DNA from: Halostagnicola sp. A56
GTDB taxonomy: Archaea > Halobacteriota > Halobacteria > Halobacteriales > Natrialbaceae
DNA length: 64,000 nucleotides
Direction of reading: 5' to 3'
Assembly (NCBI RefSeq): GCF_000691505.1
Contig: NZ_JMIP02000014.1
Span: 547,943 to 611,942, forward strand
Of this stretch, positions 1-8,219 are shown piece after piece. The notes beneath the pieces were generated by a model. That model did no database searches. It was not told the origin of the DNA and saw only the letters and a program-made list of their open reading frames with translations. The translations under genes and the position numbers were made by a program. Within the stretch, counting starts at the first letter, position 1; every line of letters starts with the position of its first letter.

Positions 1-258
1 TTGTCCGAACGTGCGCCCCTCGATCGGTTCGGCGTAGCTGGCGTATTCGTCGAAGGCGAAGTATCCAACGTTGAACAATTCCGGCAGCGCGACGAGGTCG
101 GCCCCGGCCGCGGCCGCTCGAGCGACCGCCGCCGTCGCCCGGTCGACGTTTCCGTCGACGTCGCCTGGTTCGATAGCGATCTGTGCCAGGGCCAGTTCGA
201 TCGCCGACCCCGTCGTCGATCGGTTCGGCGGATTCGAATTCGATCTGTCAGACACCAT
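1..258 (-). CDS. Carbon-nitrogen hydrolase (nitrilase family), 3'-truncated by window edge
   Basis: The 86 visible residues are the N-terminal part of a nitrilase-superfamily amidase, enzymes that cleave C-N bonds of amides, carbamoyl compounds or nitriles with a Glu-Lys-Cys triad. After a short polar leader, the first strand reads LALAQIAIEPGD (residues 22-33) and the catalytic Glu lies in LVALPELF (Glu60), followed by the typical NVGYF and EPIEG segments. The Lys and Cys of the triad lie beyond the edge. The start ATG sits just upstream of the SRPBCC gene on the same strand, six bases away, so the two are probably co-transcribed. The substrate cannot be judged from this fragment; N-carbamoylputrescine amidase-like and omega-amidase-like members are both possible. 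Confidence 0.85.
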   Translation of the reverse strand, partial: MVSDRSNSNPPNRSTTGSAIELALAQIAIEPGDVDGNVDRATAAVARAAAAGADLVALPELFNVGYFAFDEYASYAEPIEGRTFGQ

Positions 259-264
259 CTCGAT

Positions 265-699
265 TCAGGGGGTCGATCGGAGGTCGTCCTCGAGCGCTCG
301 GCGGAGGTTCTCGAGTTCGTCGTCGAGGTTCCGCTTGAAGAACGTCTCGACGCCGGGGAGTTTGCCATCGACGACGAACTGATTCTCGAGGCGAGCGCCC
401 GTCTCGGTCGGGGTGATTTCGTGTTCGCCTTTCACGTCCATCACCTTCGACCGTCCGACGAACGCCACCTCGTTGGGCGGTGCTCGCGTTACGTCCTCGG
501 TCTCGACCGTGATCGTCTGTCGAACCAGCGGAATCGGGAGTTCGACGTGCCACGTCGCCTCTCGGCCGGCTTCGTCGTCGATCGTGTACTCGGAGACGAC
601 ACTAATCGCCCGCGCTCGGTTCTCCGGGTCGGAAATGAACTCCCAGACGCGCTCGGGAGTCGCCTCGACTTCGAACGATCGATCGACCCGTACTGTCAT
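265..699 (-). CDS. SRPBCC / CoxG-like small ligand-binding protein
   Basis: A 144-residue protein of the START-like (SRPBCC, polyketide cyclase/CoxG) fold. It opens with the typical strand and helix MTVRVDRSFEVEATPERVWEFISDP, read here in two parts (MTVRVDRSFEVEA, then TPERVWEFISDP), and ends in a long helix with FFKRNLDDELENLRRAL. These proteins bind hydrophobic ligands or act as cyclases and chaperones; the ligand is unknown. A longer frame exists upstream, but its extra 75 residues are Arg/Ser-rich and overlap the neighbouring gene, so the ATG before TVRVDRS is preferred. It lies immediately upstream of the nitrilase-family gene and probably shares its transcript. Confidence 0.85.
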   Translation of the reverse strand: MTVRVDRSFEVEATPERVWEFISDPENRARAISVVSEYTIDDEAGREATWHVELPIPLVRQTITVETEDVTRAPPNEVAFVGRSKVMDVKGEHEITPTETGARLENQFVVDGKLPGVETFFKRNLDDELENLRRALEDDLRSTP

Positions 700-751
700 G
701 TGCGATACCTCCGTGGTTGACGGGTAAAAAGACGGTGAATCCTCGACTGAC

Positions 752-976
752 TCAACTGAGCGTGACTTTCCAGGTCGTCGAGCGCGCGCGACCCCACTTT
801 TCGATATCGACATCCTCCGACTTCTCCGCGAGGTGGGGCAGCCGAGCCCCGACCTGCTTCGACGAGAGGCCGATCGCCGATGCAATGTTTTTCGCCCGGA
901 AGTACTGCTCTCCTCGGGCTGCACTCTCGCGGAGATACGAGAGAATGCGCTGTTCTTCGTTGGAGTAGTCGGTCAT
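752..976 (-). CDS. DUF7123 family small winged-helix protein
   Basis: A 74-residue haloarchaeal protein that looks like a compact winged helix. Its N-terminal helix is EEQRILSYLRESAARGE, a recognition-like segment reads IGLSSKQVGARLPHL, and it ends in the signature WGRARSTTWKVTLS. The family is widespread in haloarchaea and uncharacterised; a DNA-binding role is inferred from the fold pattern only. A second, more divergent copy occurs in this window beside copA, ending WGRSKSTTWRLEV, which shows that the C-terminal W-G-R-x-x-S-T-T-W block is the conserved core. Confidence 0.8.
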   Translation of the reverse strand: MTDYSNEEQRILSYLRESAARGEQYFRAKNIASAIGLSSKQVGARLPHLAEKSEDVDIEKWGRARSTTWKVTLS

Positions 977-1237
977 CGTCAGTACAGTATCTAGGGTTTC
1001 GGTCGCCTTAACTCTTAACGGGTGAGACCGGCCGCTGGGAGCAACTATCGCTGCTACTGACCGATCGACGCGTGTGTAATTCGTCGAACCAACGCTGTTG
1101 GGACTTGCACTCTCGAAGCAACGCTATCGTGGTCTGGACTTCCTCGAGAATACGTCCGCCATTCGACAGCCTGCGTCGAACGGATCGTCTCGCTGCCGGT
1201 CTCCACGAGGTCAACGGAGAATCGGACGACAGCGGAG

Positions 1238-1441
1238 TCAGTCCCAGAGGTGAATCCCGGCGACCGCGAGGATCGAAAACGCTACTGCGCCGGCGAAGCC
1301 GCCCGCGGCGGTGATTTCGGGGATGCCGCCGAGTTCGAGCGCACCCACGATCATTGCGATTGCACCGACGACGGCGAGCGCACCGAGTGCCATCGAGAGA
1401 CCGACGCCCTTGTCGGTTGCAGATTCCGTTTGCGTAGCCAT
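1238..1441 (-). CDS. Small two-TM haloarchaeal membrane protein
   Basis: A 67-residue protein with a short polar N-terminus (MATQTESATDKG) and two hydrophobic helices, roughly residues 14-33 (MALGALAVVGAIAMIVGAL) and 42-63. It resembles the DUF7525-type haloarchaeal small membrane proteins, whose role is unknown. The ATG before ATQTES is chosen because the upstream extension is basic and atypical. It stands alone between the DUF7123 gene and the PhoU-type regulator, all on minus. Confidence 0.7.
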   Translation of the reverse strand: MATQTESATDKGVGLSMALGALAVVGAIAMIVGALELGGIPEITAAGGFAGAVAFSILAVAGIHLWD

Positions 1442-1546
1442 ATCACGGTGGTTTCGAGTGAACGCTCTTAATTGCACTCATTCGCTGCGGTTCGAGCGGC
1501 CGAGCCCTCGAGTTCGCATGCGGATTCAGGCATAGACGGTCACGCT

Positions 1547-2578
1547 TCACTTGATCGTCGTGTGGTCGGACTCCTCGTTGAGCGCGAGATTGGCGGCGAT
1601 CTCCGTGTTTCGCATCGCGTACCCCGCGGTCTGTTGGACGCTGACCAGCACCTCTCGAACTTTGAGGAGGTCATCGTTGTTCATCTCGGGTAACTCGGCC
1701 AGGATCTCCTCTTCCCGATCTGCGATGTCCCGGTAGAGCTTTCGGGCTTCGATCGTTTTGTCGTAGTCTCGCTCGACCGCCGACTCGACCGCGAGGGCGG
1801 TGATGTCGTCGACCAGTTCGGTCAGTTCCCGGATCTCGCGCATCACGTTGTTGTCGATGTCGAGGGTGTGACCCTCCGTCTCCATCACGATGTCCGCGAT
1901 GTCCTCGGCGTTGTCCGCGGTCAACTCGAGGTTCTTCGCGATCGATCGGTAGCCGATCAGCGGGAAGCCGCTGTTGAGCCCGACCGCGCGGGCGAGGTTC
2001 GGGTTCTGGTAGGCAGTAAAGATGAGACGGAGCAGTAACACGAAGATCTTGTTCGCCTGTCGCTCGCGGTTGAGCGCCCGCTGTGCGAGGTCGGGGTTGC
2101 CGTGTGCCAGCGCCTTGATCGCTTCGCCGCGCATCGTCCGTCCGGTTCGCTCGAGGCGCTCCAAGAGGTTATCGAGCGTGAAGTCCTCCGGATCGACCGA
2201 ACAGCGAATCGAGATGTTCTCCGGCGTCTCTTCGATGACGCCGAGGCCCATCAACTGCGTCTCCGCGCGGTAGACCGCGTTGATGTGTTCGGACTCGAGC
2301 GCGCCGTCTTCGCACTCGATGCGGATGACTCGTCGCCCGAGGACGTACTGGGCGACGATCGCCCGTTCGACCGCTTCGGAATCGAGGTCGTCGGCGTGGA
2401 TGATTGCCTCTGTTTCCTCCGAGTTCGCGGATTCGGGCATCACGGTGAGCGTGCCCTTGCCGCTGGTTCGAAGCGACACTTCGTCGCCTTTCTCGACGCC
2501 GTGCTCGGACGCCCACTCGGCCGGCAGCGTCATTGCCAGCGTCGACGGACCGAGCCGTTGCACTTTCCGTGTTTCCAT
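1547..2578 (-). CDS. AbrB-PhoU domain phosphate-signalling regulator
   Basis: A 343-residue protein that joins an AbrB/SpoVT swapped-hairpin domain (residues 1-50, METRKVQRLGPSTLAMTLP with EKGDEVSL) to two PhoU-type helical bundles (about 110-195 and 225-335). PhoU proteins modulate phosphate uptake through the Pst transporter, and haloarchaeal AbrB-PhoU fusions are thought to act as phosphate-responsive regulators. No pst genes are near, so the target is unknown. A 16-residue upstream extension is possible, but METRKVQRLG matches the family start. It is transcribed on minus after a 100-base gap from the ATP-NAD-kinase-like gene. Confidence 0.88.
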   Translation of the reverse strand: METRKVQRLGPSTLAMTLPAEWASEHGVEKGDEVSLRTSGKGTLTVMPESANSEETEAIIHADDLDSEAVERAIVAQYVLGRRVIRIECEDGALESEHINAVYRAETQLMGLGVIEETPENISIRCSVDPEDFTLDNLLERLERTGRTMRGEAIKALAHGNPDLAQRALNRERQANKIFVLLLRLIFTAYQNPNLARAVGLNSGFPLIGYRSIAKNLELTADNAEDIADIVMETEGHTLDIDNNVMREIRELTELVDDITALAVESAVERDYDKTIEARKLYRDIADREEEILAELPEMNNDDLLKVREVLVSVQQTAGYAMRNTEIAANLALNEESDHTTIK

Positions 2579-2680
2579 ATCACAGCGTACGCTGGACCAG
2601 ACCTTAATCTTGACTATATGCTGCATACATTCGGCGCTGTCGTTATATCGTTGATAGCCTCAGCAGATTACCTCCGGTCC

Positions 2681-3766
2681 TTAAACAATCTTCACGAGAC
2701 GGGTCGTGTATCGGCCCGTTCGGACCTTGATCCACCCCCGCAACTCCTCGTTCAGGCGCTCGTCGTCGGTGTCGACGTGAAATGCGCCGATGTCGTCGAG
2801 TTTCTCCGTCGAGGCGACGATATCAAGCGCGTCGGCCCGTCGGATCACGGCGGGCGAGAGCTGGTGGTTGCCACGCCCGAAGAGAAACCCCTGTCCGCCG
2901 ATCGGCGACACTACGATCGTGACCGGGTCCGAAAGCGCCGCCAGAATATCGCTCTCGGACCCGTCTCGGACCAGAACCTCGCCGTCCCGCCAGACGTCGA
3001 CGCCGAGTGGCGAGCCGTCGATCTCGAGTGCGTCTTCGATTCGCCCGACCGTGCTCCCCGGGCCGAATACGTAGGTTCGTCCGGCGTCGGCGTCTCGAGC
3101 GTAGCCGTCGGCGAGTGAGTCGACGCTCCCGCTGGCGAGTTGCTTGCTCGACTGGATCTCCGGAGCGACCGGCACCGGCACCACCGCCCGTAGCTCCGAG
3201 CGGACCGTCCCCTCGCGGTAGGCCGCCTCGTCGATGTCGTTTACCTCCCGCGACTCCACGCGGTCGAACTCGGCGGCCACGCGACCGGCGTCCGCGGGCG
3301 TCACGGCGAAGACCGACGAGTAGATTTTCACCCCCGCTGGGACGCCAAGCATCGGCGTCTCCCCGTCCGCTCGCTCGAGCACCGCGGCGACGTCCGCGGC
3401 GGTGCCGTCGCCGCCGACGAACACCACGAGGTCGACCCCGCGCTCGAGAAACGCTCGAACGGCTCCGCGCGTGTCCTCGGCGGTCGTCTCGGGAGCTTCT
3501 TCGACATTTGATTCGGGTTCGAAGACGACAACTGGGTCGAACCCGGCAGCGGCCGCCGCCGATTCTCCCATGCCCCCGGCCGCCGTATAGATGGTGAGCG
3601 AGGGTTCCAACCGGTACAGCGTCTCGAGGGCGTCGGAGGCGCGATCCGGCGCGCGCGGCGTCGCGCCTCGTCGACGGGCCTCCTCGAGTTTGTCGTCTGT
3701 TCCCTTCAACCCGACCCGACCGCCCATTCCGGCGATCGGATTGACGACGAACCCGATTTCGTTCAT
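2681..3766 (-). CDS. ATP-NAD kinase family protein
   Basis: A 361-residue member of the NAD-kinase/diacylglycerol-kinase-like fold. The N-terminal nucleotide loop is NPIAGMGG (residues 9-16), and the family hallmark GGDGTAAD lies at 118-125, followed by GVPAGVKIYSS. The C-terminal half holds SPIGGQGFLFGRGN. Such two-domain proteins (COG3199) are distinct from canonical NadK, and their substrate is not settled; phosphorylation of NAD or a related molecule is the family inference. It is on minus and ends 100 bases upstream of the PhoU gene. Confidence 0.85.
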   Translation of the reverse strand: MNEIGFVVNPIAGMGGRVGLKGTDDKLEEARRRGATPRAPDRASDALETLYRLEPSLTIYTAAGGMGESAAAAAGFDPVVVFEPESNVEEAPETTAEDTRGAVRAFLERGVDLVVFVGGDGTAADVAAVLERADGETPMLGVPAGVKIYSSVFAVTPADAGRVAAEFDRVESREVNDIDEAAYREGTVRSELRAVVPVPVAPEIQSSKQLASGSVDSLADGYARDADAGRTYVFGPGSTVGRIEDALEIDGSPLGVDVWRDGEVLVRDGSESDILAALSDPVTIVVSPIGGQGFLFGRGNHQLSPAVIRRADALDIVASTEKLDDIGAFHVDTDDERLNEELRGWIKVRTGRYTTRLVKIV

Positions 3767-3884
3767 GCGCGAAATTTGGGAGTCCGACCCAATAGGCGTG
3801 TGGCTTTGCGTTCAGCCGCGACTCGATCGGTCGGGACCGGTCGGTTTCTGAAACGTTAAGAGGGCTGGGCGGACACTACCGTAC

Positions 3885-4007
3885 ATGAGTACACTACCAG
3901 ACCTGCTTCTGGCGACGGAACCGGTATTGCCCTCGTGGACCGGATGGGGCGTTCTGATCGTGAGCCTGCTTCTCACCGTCGGCTGGCTCTCAGCGCTGTA
4001 CCGCTAG
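3885..4007 (+). CDS. 40-residue single-TM microprotein
   Basis: A very short gene encoding MSTLPDLLLATEP, then a Trp-rich membrane helix (WTGWGVLIVSLLLTVGWL) and the end SALYR. One TM segment covers most of the protein. The pattern of short N-terminus, PxW, TM and GWLxALYR matches small conserved haloarchaeal proteins of unknown role. An ATG is preceded by a GC-poor stretch with AACGTTAAGAGG. Its stop overlaps the stop of the convergent CinA-like gene by four bases. Confidence 0.55.
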   Translation: MSTLPDLLLATEPVLPSWTGWGVLIVSLLLTVGWLSALYR

Positions 4008-4693
4008 GCGGGGCTCTCGACTCGCCGCTCGAGCCACTCAGCGGCCGCCGTCACGATTTCCGGATCGGGGCTCTCGATAGTCACGCGGACCGACTCGCCG
4101 GGGTAGCTGCCGACGGAGACGTCGAATTCCGATCGAAGGTCGGCGAGTCGATCGAGGAGCGCGCTCTCGGGTTCGTCTGCGACTACGACGGCTCGGTGGG
4201 TCTCGACGCCGTCGAACTCAGGGGCGATTGCGTCGAACATCGTTTTCATTTCTCGCGGGACTCCCGGCAGGACGTAGATGTTCTCGAGGACGGCCCCGGG
4301 TGCGACCCCCTCCGTATTGTGGAGGGCTCGGGACCCGGCCGGGAGCATGCCAGTACCGTCCGTCAGGTCCTCGCGGGAGTAGCCACCGTTTTCCGCCAGC
4401 CAGGCGAGCGCGTCGTCGTGGGGCTCGAGCGGTCGTCCGATGGCCGCGGCGACGCCATCCATCGTCACGTCGTCGTGGGTCGGCCCGAGCCCGCCGGTGA
4501 CGATCACCGCGTCGTACTCGGCGCGGTACTCGTTGACCACGCGAGCGATGTCGCCGACGCGGTCTGGAACGGTCGTCACACGCTCGACGCGCACGCCCCG
4601 GTCGGCGAGTCGTTCGCCGAGCCACGCTGCGTTCGTGTTTGTCGTTCGACCGGCGAGCAGTTCGTCCCCGACGGTCACTACTGCGACGTCCAT
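4004..4693 (-). CDS. CinA-like molybdopterin-binding (MoCF) domain protein
   Basis: A 229-residue protein with the competence/damage-inducible protein A N-terminal domain (COG1058, MoCF biosynthesis fold). Visible motifs are VTVGDELLAGRTTNTN near the start, VTGGLGPTHDDVT around residue 70 and LPGVPREMKTMF around 145. It lacks the C-terminal nicotinamide-nucleotide deamidase domain of full bacterial CinA. Bacterial relatives clean up pyridine nucleotides; the archaeal short form is uncharacterised. The start before DVAVVTVGDE is chosen because a further 13 residues upstream are not family-like. It is convergent with the 40-residue microprotein. Confidence 0.85.
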   Translation of the reverse strand: MDVAVVTVGDELLAGRTTNTNAAWLGERLADRGVRVERVTTVPDRVGDIARVVNEYRAEYDAVIVTGGLGPTHDDVTMDGVAAAIGRPLEPHDDALAWLAENGGYSREDLTDGTGMLPAGSRALHNTEGVAPGAVLENIYVLPGVPREMKTMFDAIAPEFDGVETHRAVVVADEPESALLDRLADLRSEFDVSVGSYPGESVRVTIESPDPEIVTAAAEWLERRVESPA

Positions 4694-4803
4694 ATCCGTT
4701 CTACGCGCGCCTGACTCATAGCTATCTCGCATTCGAGACGGTCGCCGTGCCGGTCAAGCGTCGGGAGGAGAGGAACTAAGTATTCTCGCGGTATTCCTGT
4801 GAT

Positions 4804-5289
4804 ATGATGGAAGAGCTCGAGACCGGAGACACCTCAACAAGCGCGAACCGTCCTCGCTCGACGGACGTCCTCGACACCACGCGAACGCTCCGAATCGGCC
4901 ACGACCGACCGATTCGGATCAGCTCGGGGCATCGATTGCGCCACCACGACGGGAAGTGCGCTCGTCCGCACGGCCACAACTACGAAGTTGCCGTCACGGT
5001 GACGGGCGAACTGACCGACGAAGGCTGGGTCGTCGACAAAGGAGATATTACCCAGGTAATCGGCGAGTGGGATCACAAGTTCTTGCTCGAGGCCGGCGAT
5101 CCGCTCGTCGACGCGTTCGAGACCGCGGGCGACGCGGACGGGGTCGTCGTCCTCGAGCACCCGCCAACAGCGGAGGTCATGAGCGTCGTGCTCGAGCGAA
5201 AACTCGAGGAAACGCTGCCCGAAACCGTCGAATCCGTCAGCGTGCGAGTGAACGAAACGAGCGAACTCTGCGGCGGAGGGCATCTCTGA
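4804..5289 (+). CDS. queD: 6-pyruvoyl-tetrahydropterin synthase family, QueD (6-carboxytetrahydropterin synthase)
   Basis: A 161-residue T-fold enzyme that makes 6-carboxy-5,6,7,8-tetrahydropterin in the 7-deazaguanine pathway. Zinc ligands are visible as His43 in SSGHRL and His56/His58 in CARPHGHNYEV, with the catalytic Cys52 just before. The WDHKFLLEAGD and HPPTAEVM segments and the C-terminal CGGGHL are family features. An N-terminal polar extension of about 27 residues is a haloarchaeal addition. Its TGA abuts the ATG of queE directly, and queC follows 14 bases after queE, so the three form one operon feeding archaeosine synthesis for tRNA. Confidence 0.93.
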   Translation: MMEELETGDTSTSANRPRSTDVLDTTRTLRIGHDRPIRISSGHRLRHHDGKCARPHGHNYEVAVTVTGELTDEGWVVDKGDITQVIGEWDHKFLLEAGDPLVDAFETAGDADGVVVLEHPPTAEVMSVVLERKLEETLPETVESVSVRVNETSELCGGGHL

Positions 5290-6225
5290 ATGCCCGTCTC
5301 GAGTACCGGCCCCGGCTCGGGCGAGACCCCCTCGAACGGGGAGGGTGACGTGGCTCGGGCCTCGAATGAGGGTGACGACGCGCCACGGACCCCGAACGAG
5401 GATGCCGACGCGGCGCGAGCCTCGGGAGCAGATCGGGAGGGCGACACACTGCCGATCAACGAACTCTTCTACTCGCTACAGGGGGAGGGGATCCTCGCCG
5501 GCGTTCCATCCGTGTTCGTTCGCACGAGCGGCTGTAACCTCCGCTGTTGGTTCTGTGACTCCTATCACACGTCCTGGGAGCCGACCCACGCCTGGATGGG
5601 CCTCGACGAAATCGTCGCCGAGGTCGAGTCCTTCGAGCGGGCAGACCACATCGTGCTCACGGGTGGCGAACCGCTGCTTCACGAGGAGTCGGTCCGCCTG
5701 CTCGAACGGCTCGCGGAGCTTGGCTATCACACGACCGTCGAGACCAACGGGACGATCTTCCGCGACGCGCCGATCGATCTCGCGTCGATCAGCCCGAAAC
5801 TCGAGAGCAGCACCCCGACGCCCGACCGAAACCCGCGCGCGGAGCAATCTGGGGACGACGCCGGGAGTGGTCAACGAGCCGCGGGTGACTCGAGTCGAGA
5901 CTCCGACGGAATAGCCTCGCGCCACGAACGCAACCGAATCGATCTCGAGGCGATGGCGCGGCTGGTCGAGACGTACGATAGCCAGTTGAAGTTCGTCGTC
6001 ACCGACGAACCGGACGTCGCCGAAGTCGAGTCCATCCTCGAGGATCTCCGTGCGGTATCGACGGCATCGATCGGAGCCGACGACGTGCTGTTGATGCCCG
6101 AAGGCGCGACCCGCGACCGACTCGCCGAAACTCGGACCCGCGTCGCCGAACTCGCGATGGAACACGGCTTTCGATACACGCCCCGACTCCACGTCGATCT
6201 GTGGAACGACGCCCCCGAAACGTAA
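5290..6225 (+). CDS. queE: 7-carboxy-7-deazaguanine synthase QueE (radical SAM)
   Basis: A 311-residue radical-SAM enzyme that converts carboxytetrahydropterin to 7-carboxy-7-deazaguanine. The substrate segment INELFYSLQGEG (56-67) precedes the cluster motif GCNLRCWFC with Cys82, Cys86 and Cys89, a Cx3Cx2C spacing that binds the 4Fe-4S cluster, and LTGGEPLLHE follows. Two features are unusual. One is a low-complexity N-terminal tail of about 50 residues with repeated Asn-Glu-Gly-Asp and Ala-Arg-Ala-Ser units. The other is an Arg/Ser/Asp-rich insertion of about 40 residues after SPKLESS (from about residue 178). Both are probably disordered. It is coupled directly to queD. Confidence 0.93.
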   Translation: MPVSSTGPGSGETPSNGEGDVARASNEGDDAPRTPNEDADAARASGADREGDTLPINELFYSLQGEGILAGVPSVFVRTSGCNLRCWFCDSYHTSWEPTHAWMGLDEIVAEVESFERADHIVLTGGEPLLHEESVRLLERLAELGYHTTVETNGTIFRDAPIDLASISPKLESSTPTPDRNPRAEQSGDDAGSGQRAAGDSSRDSDGIASRHERNRIDLEAMARLVETYDSQLKFVVTDEPDVAEVESILEDLRAVSTASIGADDVLLMPEGATRDRLAETRTRVAELAMEHGFRYTPRLHVDLWNDAPET

Positions 6226-6239
6226 CCAACCGATCACGA

Positions 6240-6986
6240 ATGAATCAGACGACAGACGCCGCGACGACCGACGAATCGACAGCACAGGACAAGCGAGCCG
6301 TCGTACTTCTCTCGGGCGGCATGGACAGCGCAACCGCCGCCTACGAAGCTCGAGCGCGCGGTTACGACATCTGCGCACTGCACACCTCCTACGGCCAGCG
6401 CACGGAAACGCGCGAACTCGAGTGTGCGCGGACGCTCGCAGAGACGCTCGAGGTCGACGACTTCCTCCGAATCGAGACCGGCCATCTCGCCGCGATCGGC
6501 GGCTCGAGTCTGACCGACGACGACCTCGCAGTCGGCGACGCAGAGCCCGACAGCGACGAGATTCCGAACACCTACGTCCCGTTTCGTAACGCGAACCTCC
6601 TCGCGATGGCGGTCTCCTACGCGGAGGCCCGCGATTGTGGGGCGGTTTTCATCGGCGCTCACAGCGAGGACTTCGCGGGCTATCCCGACTGTCGGCCCGC
6701 CTTCTTCGAGGCCTTCGAGGCGGTCGTCGACGCGGGAACGAAACCCGGGACCGACATCTCGATCGAAGCGCCGTTCGTCGAGTGGTCCAAGACCGACATC
6801 GCCCGCCGAGGGCTGGAACTCGAGGTCCCCTACGAGCATACTTGGTCGTGCTATCGCGACGACGAACCCGCCTGCGGAACCTGCGATTCGTGTGCATTTC
6901 GACTCGAGGCCTTCCGAAACAACGACGCCCGCGATCCGATTGCGTACGCGAAGCGACCGTCTCACGCCGGACCCGACGGGAGATAA
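6240..6986 (+). CDS. queC: 7-cyano-7-deazaguanine synthase QueC
   Basis: A 248-residue ATP-dependent ligase that turns 7-carboxy-7-deazaguanine into preQ0, the precursor inserted into tRNA by the archaeal transglycosylase. The PP-loop is LLSGGMDSAT (residues 23-32). FRNANLLAMA is the substrate/ATP region, and the C-terminal zinc site is formed by four Cys in CYRDDEPACGTCDSC, spaced Cx7Cx2Cx2C. The ATG before NQTTDAATT is preferred; an upstream ATG in the same frame overlaps queE. It ends the queDEC operon. The DNA immediately after its stop decays into tandem repeats that resemble its own 3' end. Confidence 0.93.
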   Translation: MNQTTDAATTDESTAQDKRAVVLLSGGMDSATAAYEARARGYDICALHTSYGQRTETRELECARTLAETLEVDDFLRIETGHLAAIGGSSLTDDDLAVGDAEPDSDEIPNTYVPFRNANLLAMAVSYAEARDCGAVFIGAHSEDFAGYPDCRPAFFEAFEAVVDAGTKPGTDISIEAPFVEWSKTDIARRGLELEVPYEHTWSCYRDDEPACGTCDSCAFRLEAFRNNDARDPIAYAKRPSHAGPDGR

Positions 6987-7006
6987 GGTTCCGCCGACTC
7001 TGACCG

Positions 7007-7110
7007 GCAGCGTCTCACAGACCCGCCACCAGTCCCGAACGCAGCGTCTCACTGACTCGCCATCAGTTCCGACCACCGCCGTTTCACAGACTCGAACAAT
7101 CACGACCGCG
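7007..7110 (+). repeat. Degenerate 34-35 bp tandem repeat 3' of queC
   Basis: Three head-to-tail copies of a 34-35 base unit are visible, each starting near GCAGCGTCTCAC. The GTCTCAC/GTTTCAC core recurs at 7012, 7046 and 7081, and a further core lies inside queC at 6959. The copies diverge at a few positions each. It holds no frame of its own and probably arose by slippage at the 3' end of queC. Confidence 0.6.
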
Positions 7111-7150
7111 AGGAAAACGCTCATCCGTCACTGCGCTGAACTAACGGTAA

Positions 7151-7600
7151 ATGCGATCGATACCACTCGAGTGGTTTCGTAACGACGACGGAGACTGGAC
7201 GGTCTTCGCCGATCGTCGCGGCGAGTTCGTCGTCCTCCTCGCCGGGCTTCCCGTCGTCGTTTGGCTGCTCGCGAGCGAGGTGGGCGGGCTCGATCCGGGG
7301 TGGCGCTGGCCGGCGATTCCGCTCGGTATCGTCGCTGGAATCGCGTACACGCGGCGCTATCGATCGGTTGTCATCGACGCGCTTCCGGAGGACTCGAGCG
7401 CGACGATACTCCTAACGCTATTTGGCAGCGGATTCGGACTCTCGACGCTCGAGACCGTACACCTCGCACGTCCCGTGCTGTTTTTCGTACTCGCTTCGGG
7501 GACGACGGTGGCGCTCGTCTACGCGCTTCGGCTCCTCTCGCCGCTGCACGACGGCTGTGACCCCGCGCGCCGCGGAGTCGATCCCCCGGGCACGATTTGA
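7151..7600 (+). CDS. Haloarchaeal membrane protein, about four TM segments
   Basis: A 149-residue protein of unknown function. A polar N-terminus (MRSIPLEWFRNDDGDW) precedes hydrophobic helices at about residues 26-45, 51-66, 82-97 and 105-128; the loops carry Arg-rich TRRYR and acidic PEDSS segments. The C-terminal tail is hydrophilic. It lies 164 bases after queC and points the same way, so it may be read through from that operon, but no functional link is visible. Confidence 0.7.
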   Translation: MRSIPLEWFRNDDGDWTVFADRRGEFVVLLAGLPVVVWLLASEVGGLDPGWRWPAIPLGIVAGIAYTRRYRSVVIDALPEDSSATILLTLFGSGFGLSTLETVHLARPVLFFVLASGTTVALVYALRLLSPLHDGCDPARRGVDPPGTI

Positions 7601-7640
7601 GTCGCCTCGGGACCGCAGCGAAGACGAAAACCTACTACGC

Positions 7641-8219
7641 TTAGTAAATCAACGCCGCCTCGCTGTCCGCGTCCTCGAGTCCGACGATGTCGTCTTCGGT
7701 GAGGTCGTCGTATTCCTCGACGTACGCGACGGCGTCGTCTCGGTCGGCGAACGGCACCGGACTGTCCATCGGCGCGTCGATGCGCTCCTGATCGTGCTCG
7801 AGAACGAACGAAGCTTCCGTCGCGTCGATCAGATCCAGGCTCTCGTAGCCCGTCGTCCAGGCAGCGCTGATCTCCGCGTCCGGTCCGCCCTCTTTCGCTG
7901 GATCGACGTAGTAGTTGAACAGGCAGCCGGCGGAGTCGAAGAACGTGGCCCCTTCTCCCTCGTGGACGAGCTGTGCGTTCCAGTTGTCCCAATCAGCGGG
8001 CACCATATTACAGACCGGACATCTGTACTCCTCGGGCGGTTCGATCGGCTCGTCGCCGGAGTGATCGACGAGTTCGATCGGTTCGATTTCCCGTTCGTCT
8101 TCGGGGTCTCCCTCGGTACCCTCCGAGCGATTCAGACAGCCCGCGAGAGACCCAGCGCCGACACCCGCAACAGCGACGAACGTCCGCCTCGAGAGCGACC
8201 GGCTACCGGATCGGTTCAT
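7641..8219 (-). CDS. NosL-like Tat lipoprotein (copper-binding)
   Basis: A 192-residue secreted lipoprotein. The N-terminus carries a twin-arginine signal (SLSRRTFVAVAG) ending in the lipobox LAGC with the lipidated Cys at 28. The NosL metal motif CPVCNM is at 67-72, followed by a DxxxWxAQLVHE region and FFDSAGCLFNYY, as in NosL proteins that deliver Cu(I) to nitrous-oxide reductase or other copper sites. No nos genes are nearby, so it may serve another copper protein on the cell surface. The start is set by the signal peptide; the open frame extends upstream without a plausible signal. Confidence 0.85.
   Translation of the reverse strand: MNRSGSRSLSRRTFVAVAGVGAGSLAGCLNRSEGTEGDPEDEREIEPIELVDHSGDEPIEPPEEYRCPVCNMVPADWDNWNAQLVHEGEGATFFDSAGCLFNYYVDPAKEGGPDAEISAAWTTGYESLDLIDATEASFVLEHDQERIDAPMDSPVPFADRDDAVAYVEEYDDLTEDDIVGLEDADSEAALIY

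Noticed and set aside
1008-1214. 68-codon minus frame between the DUF7123 and two-TM genes
   Set aside because: No domain and no conserved look; composition is that of non-coding DNA.
2102-3118. 338-codon plus frame over the PhoU and ATP-NAD kinase genes
   Set aside because: It spans two well-supported minus genes and has no recognisable motif.
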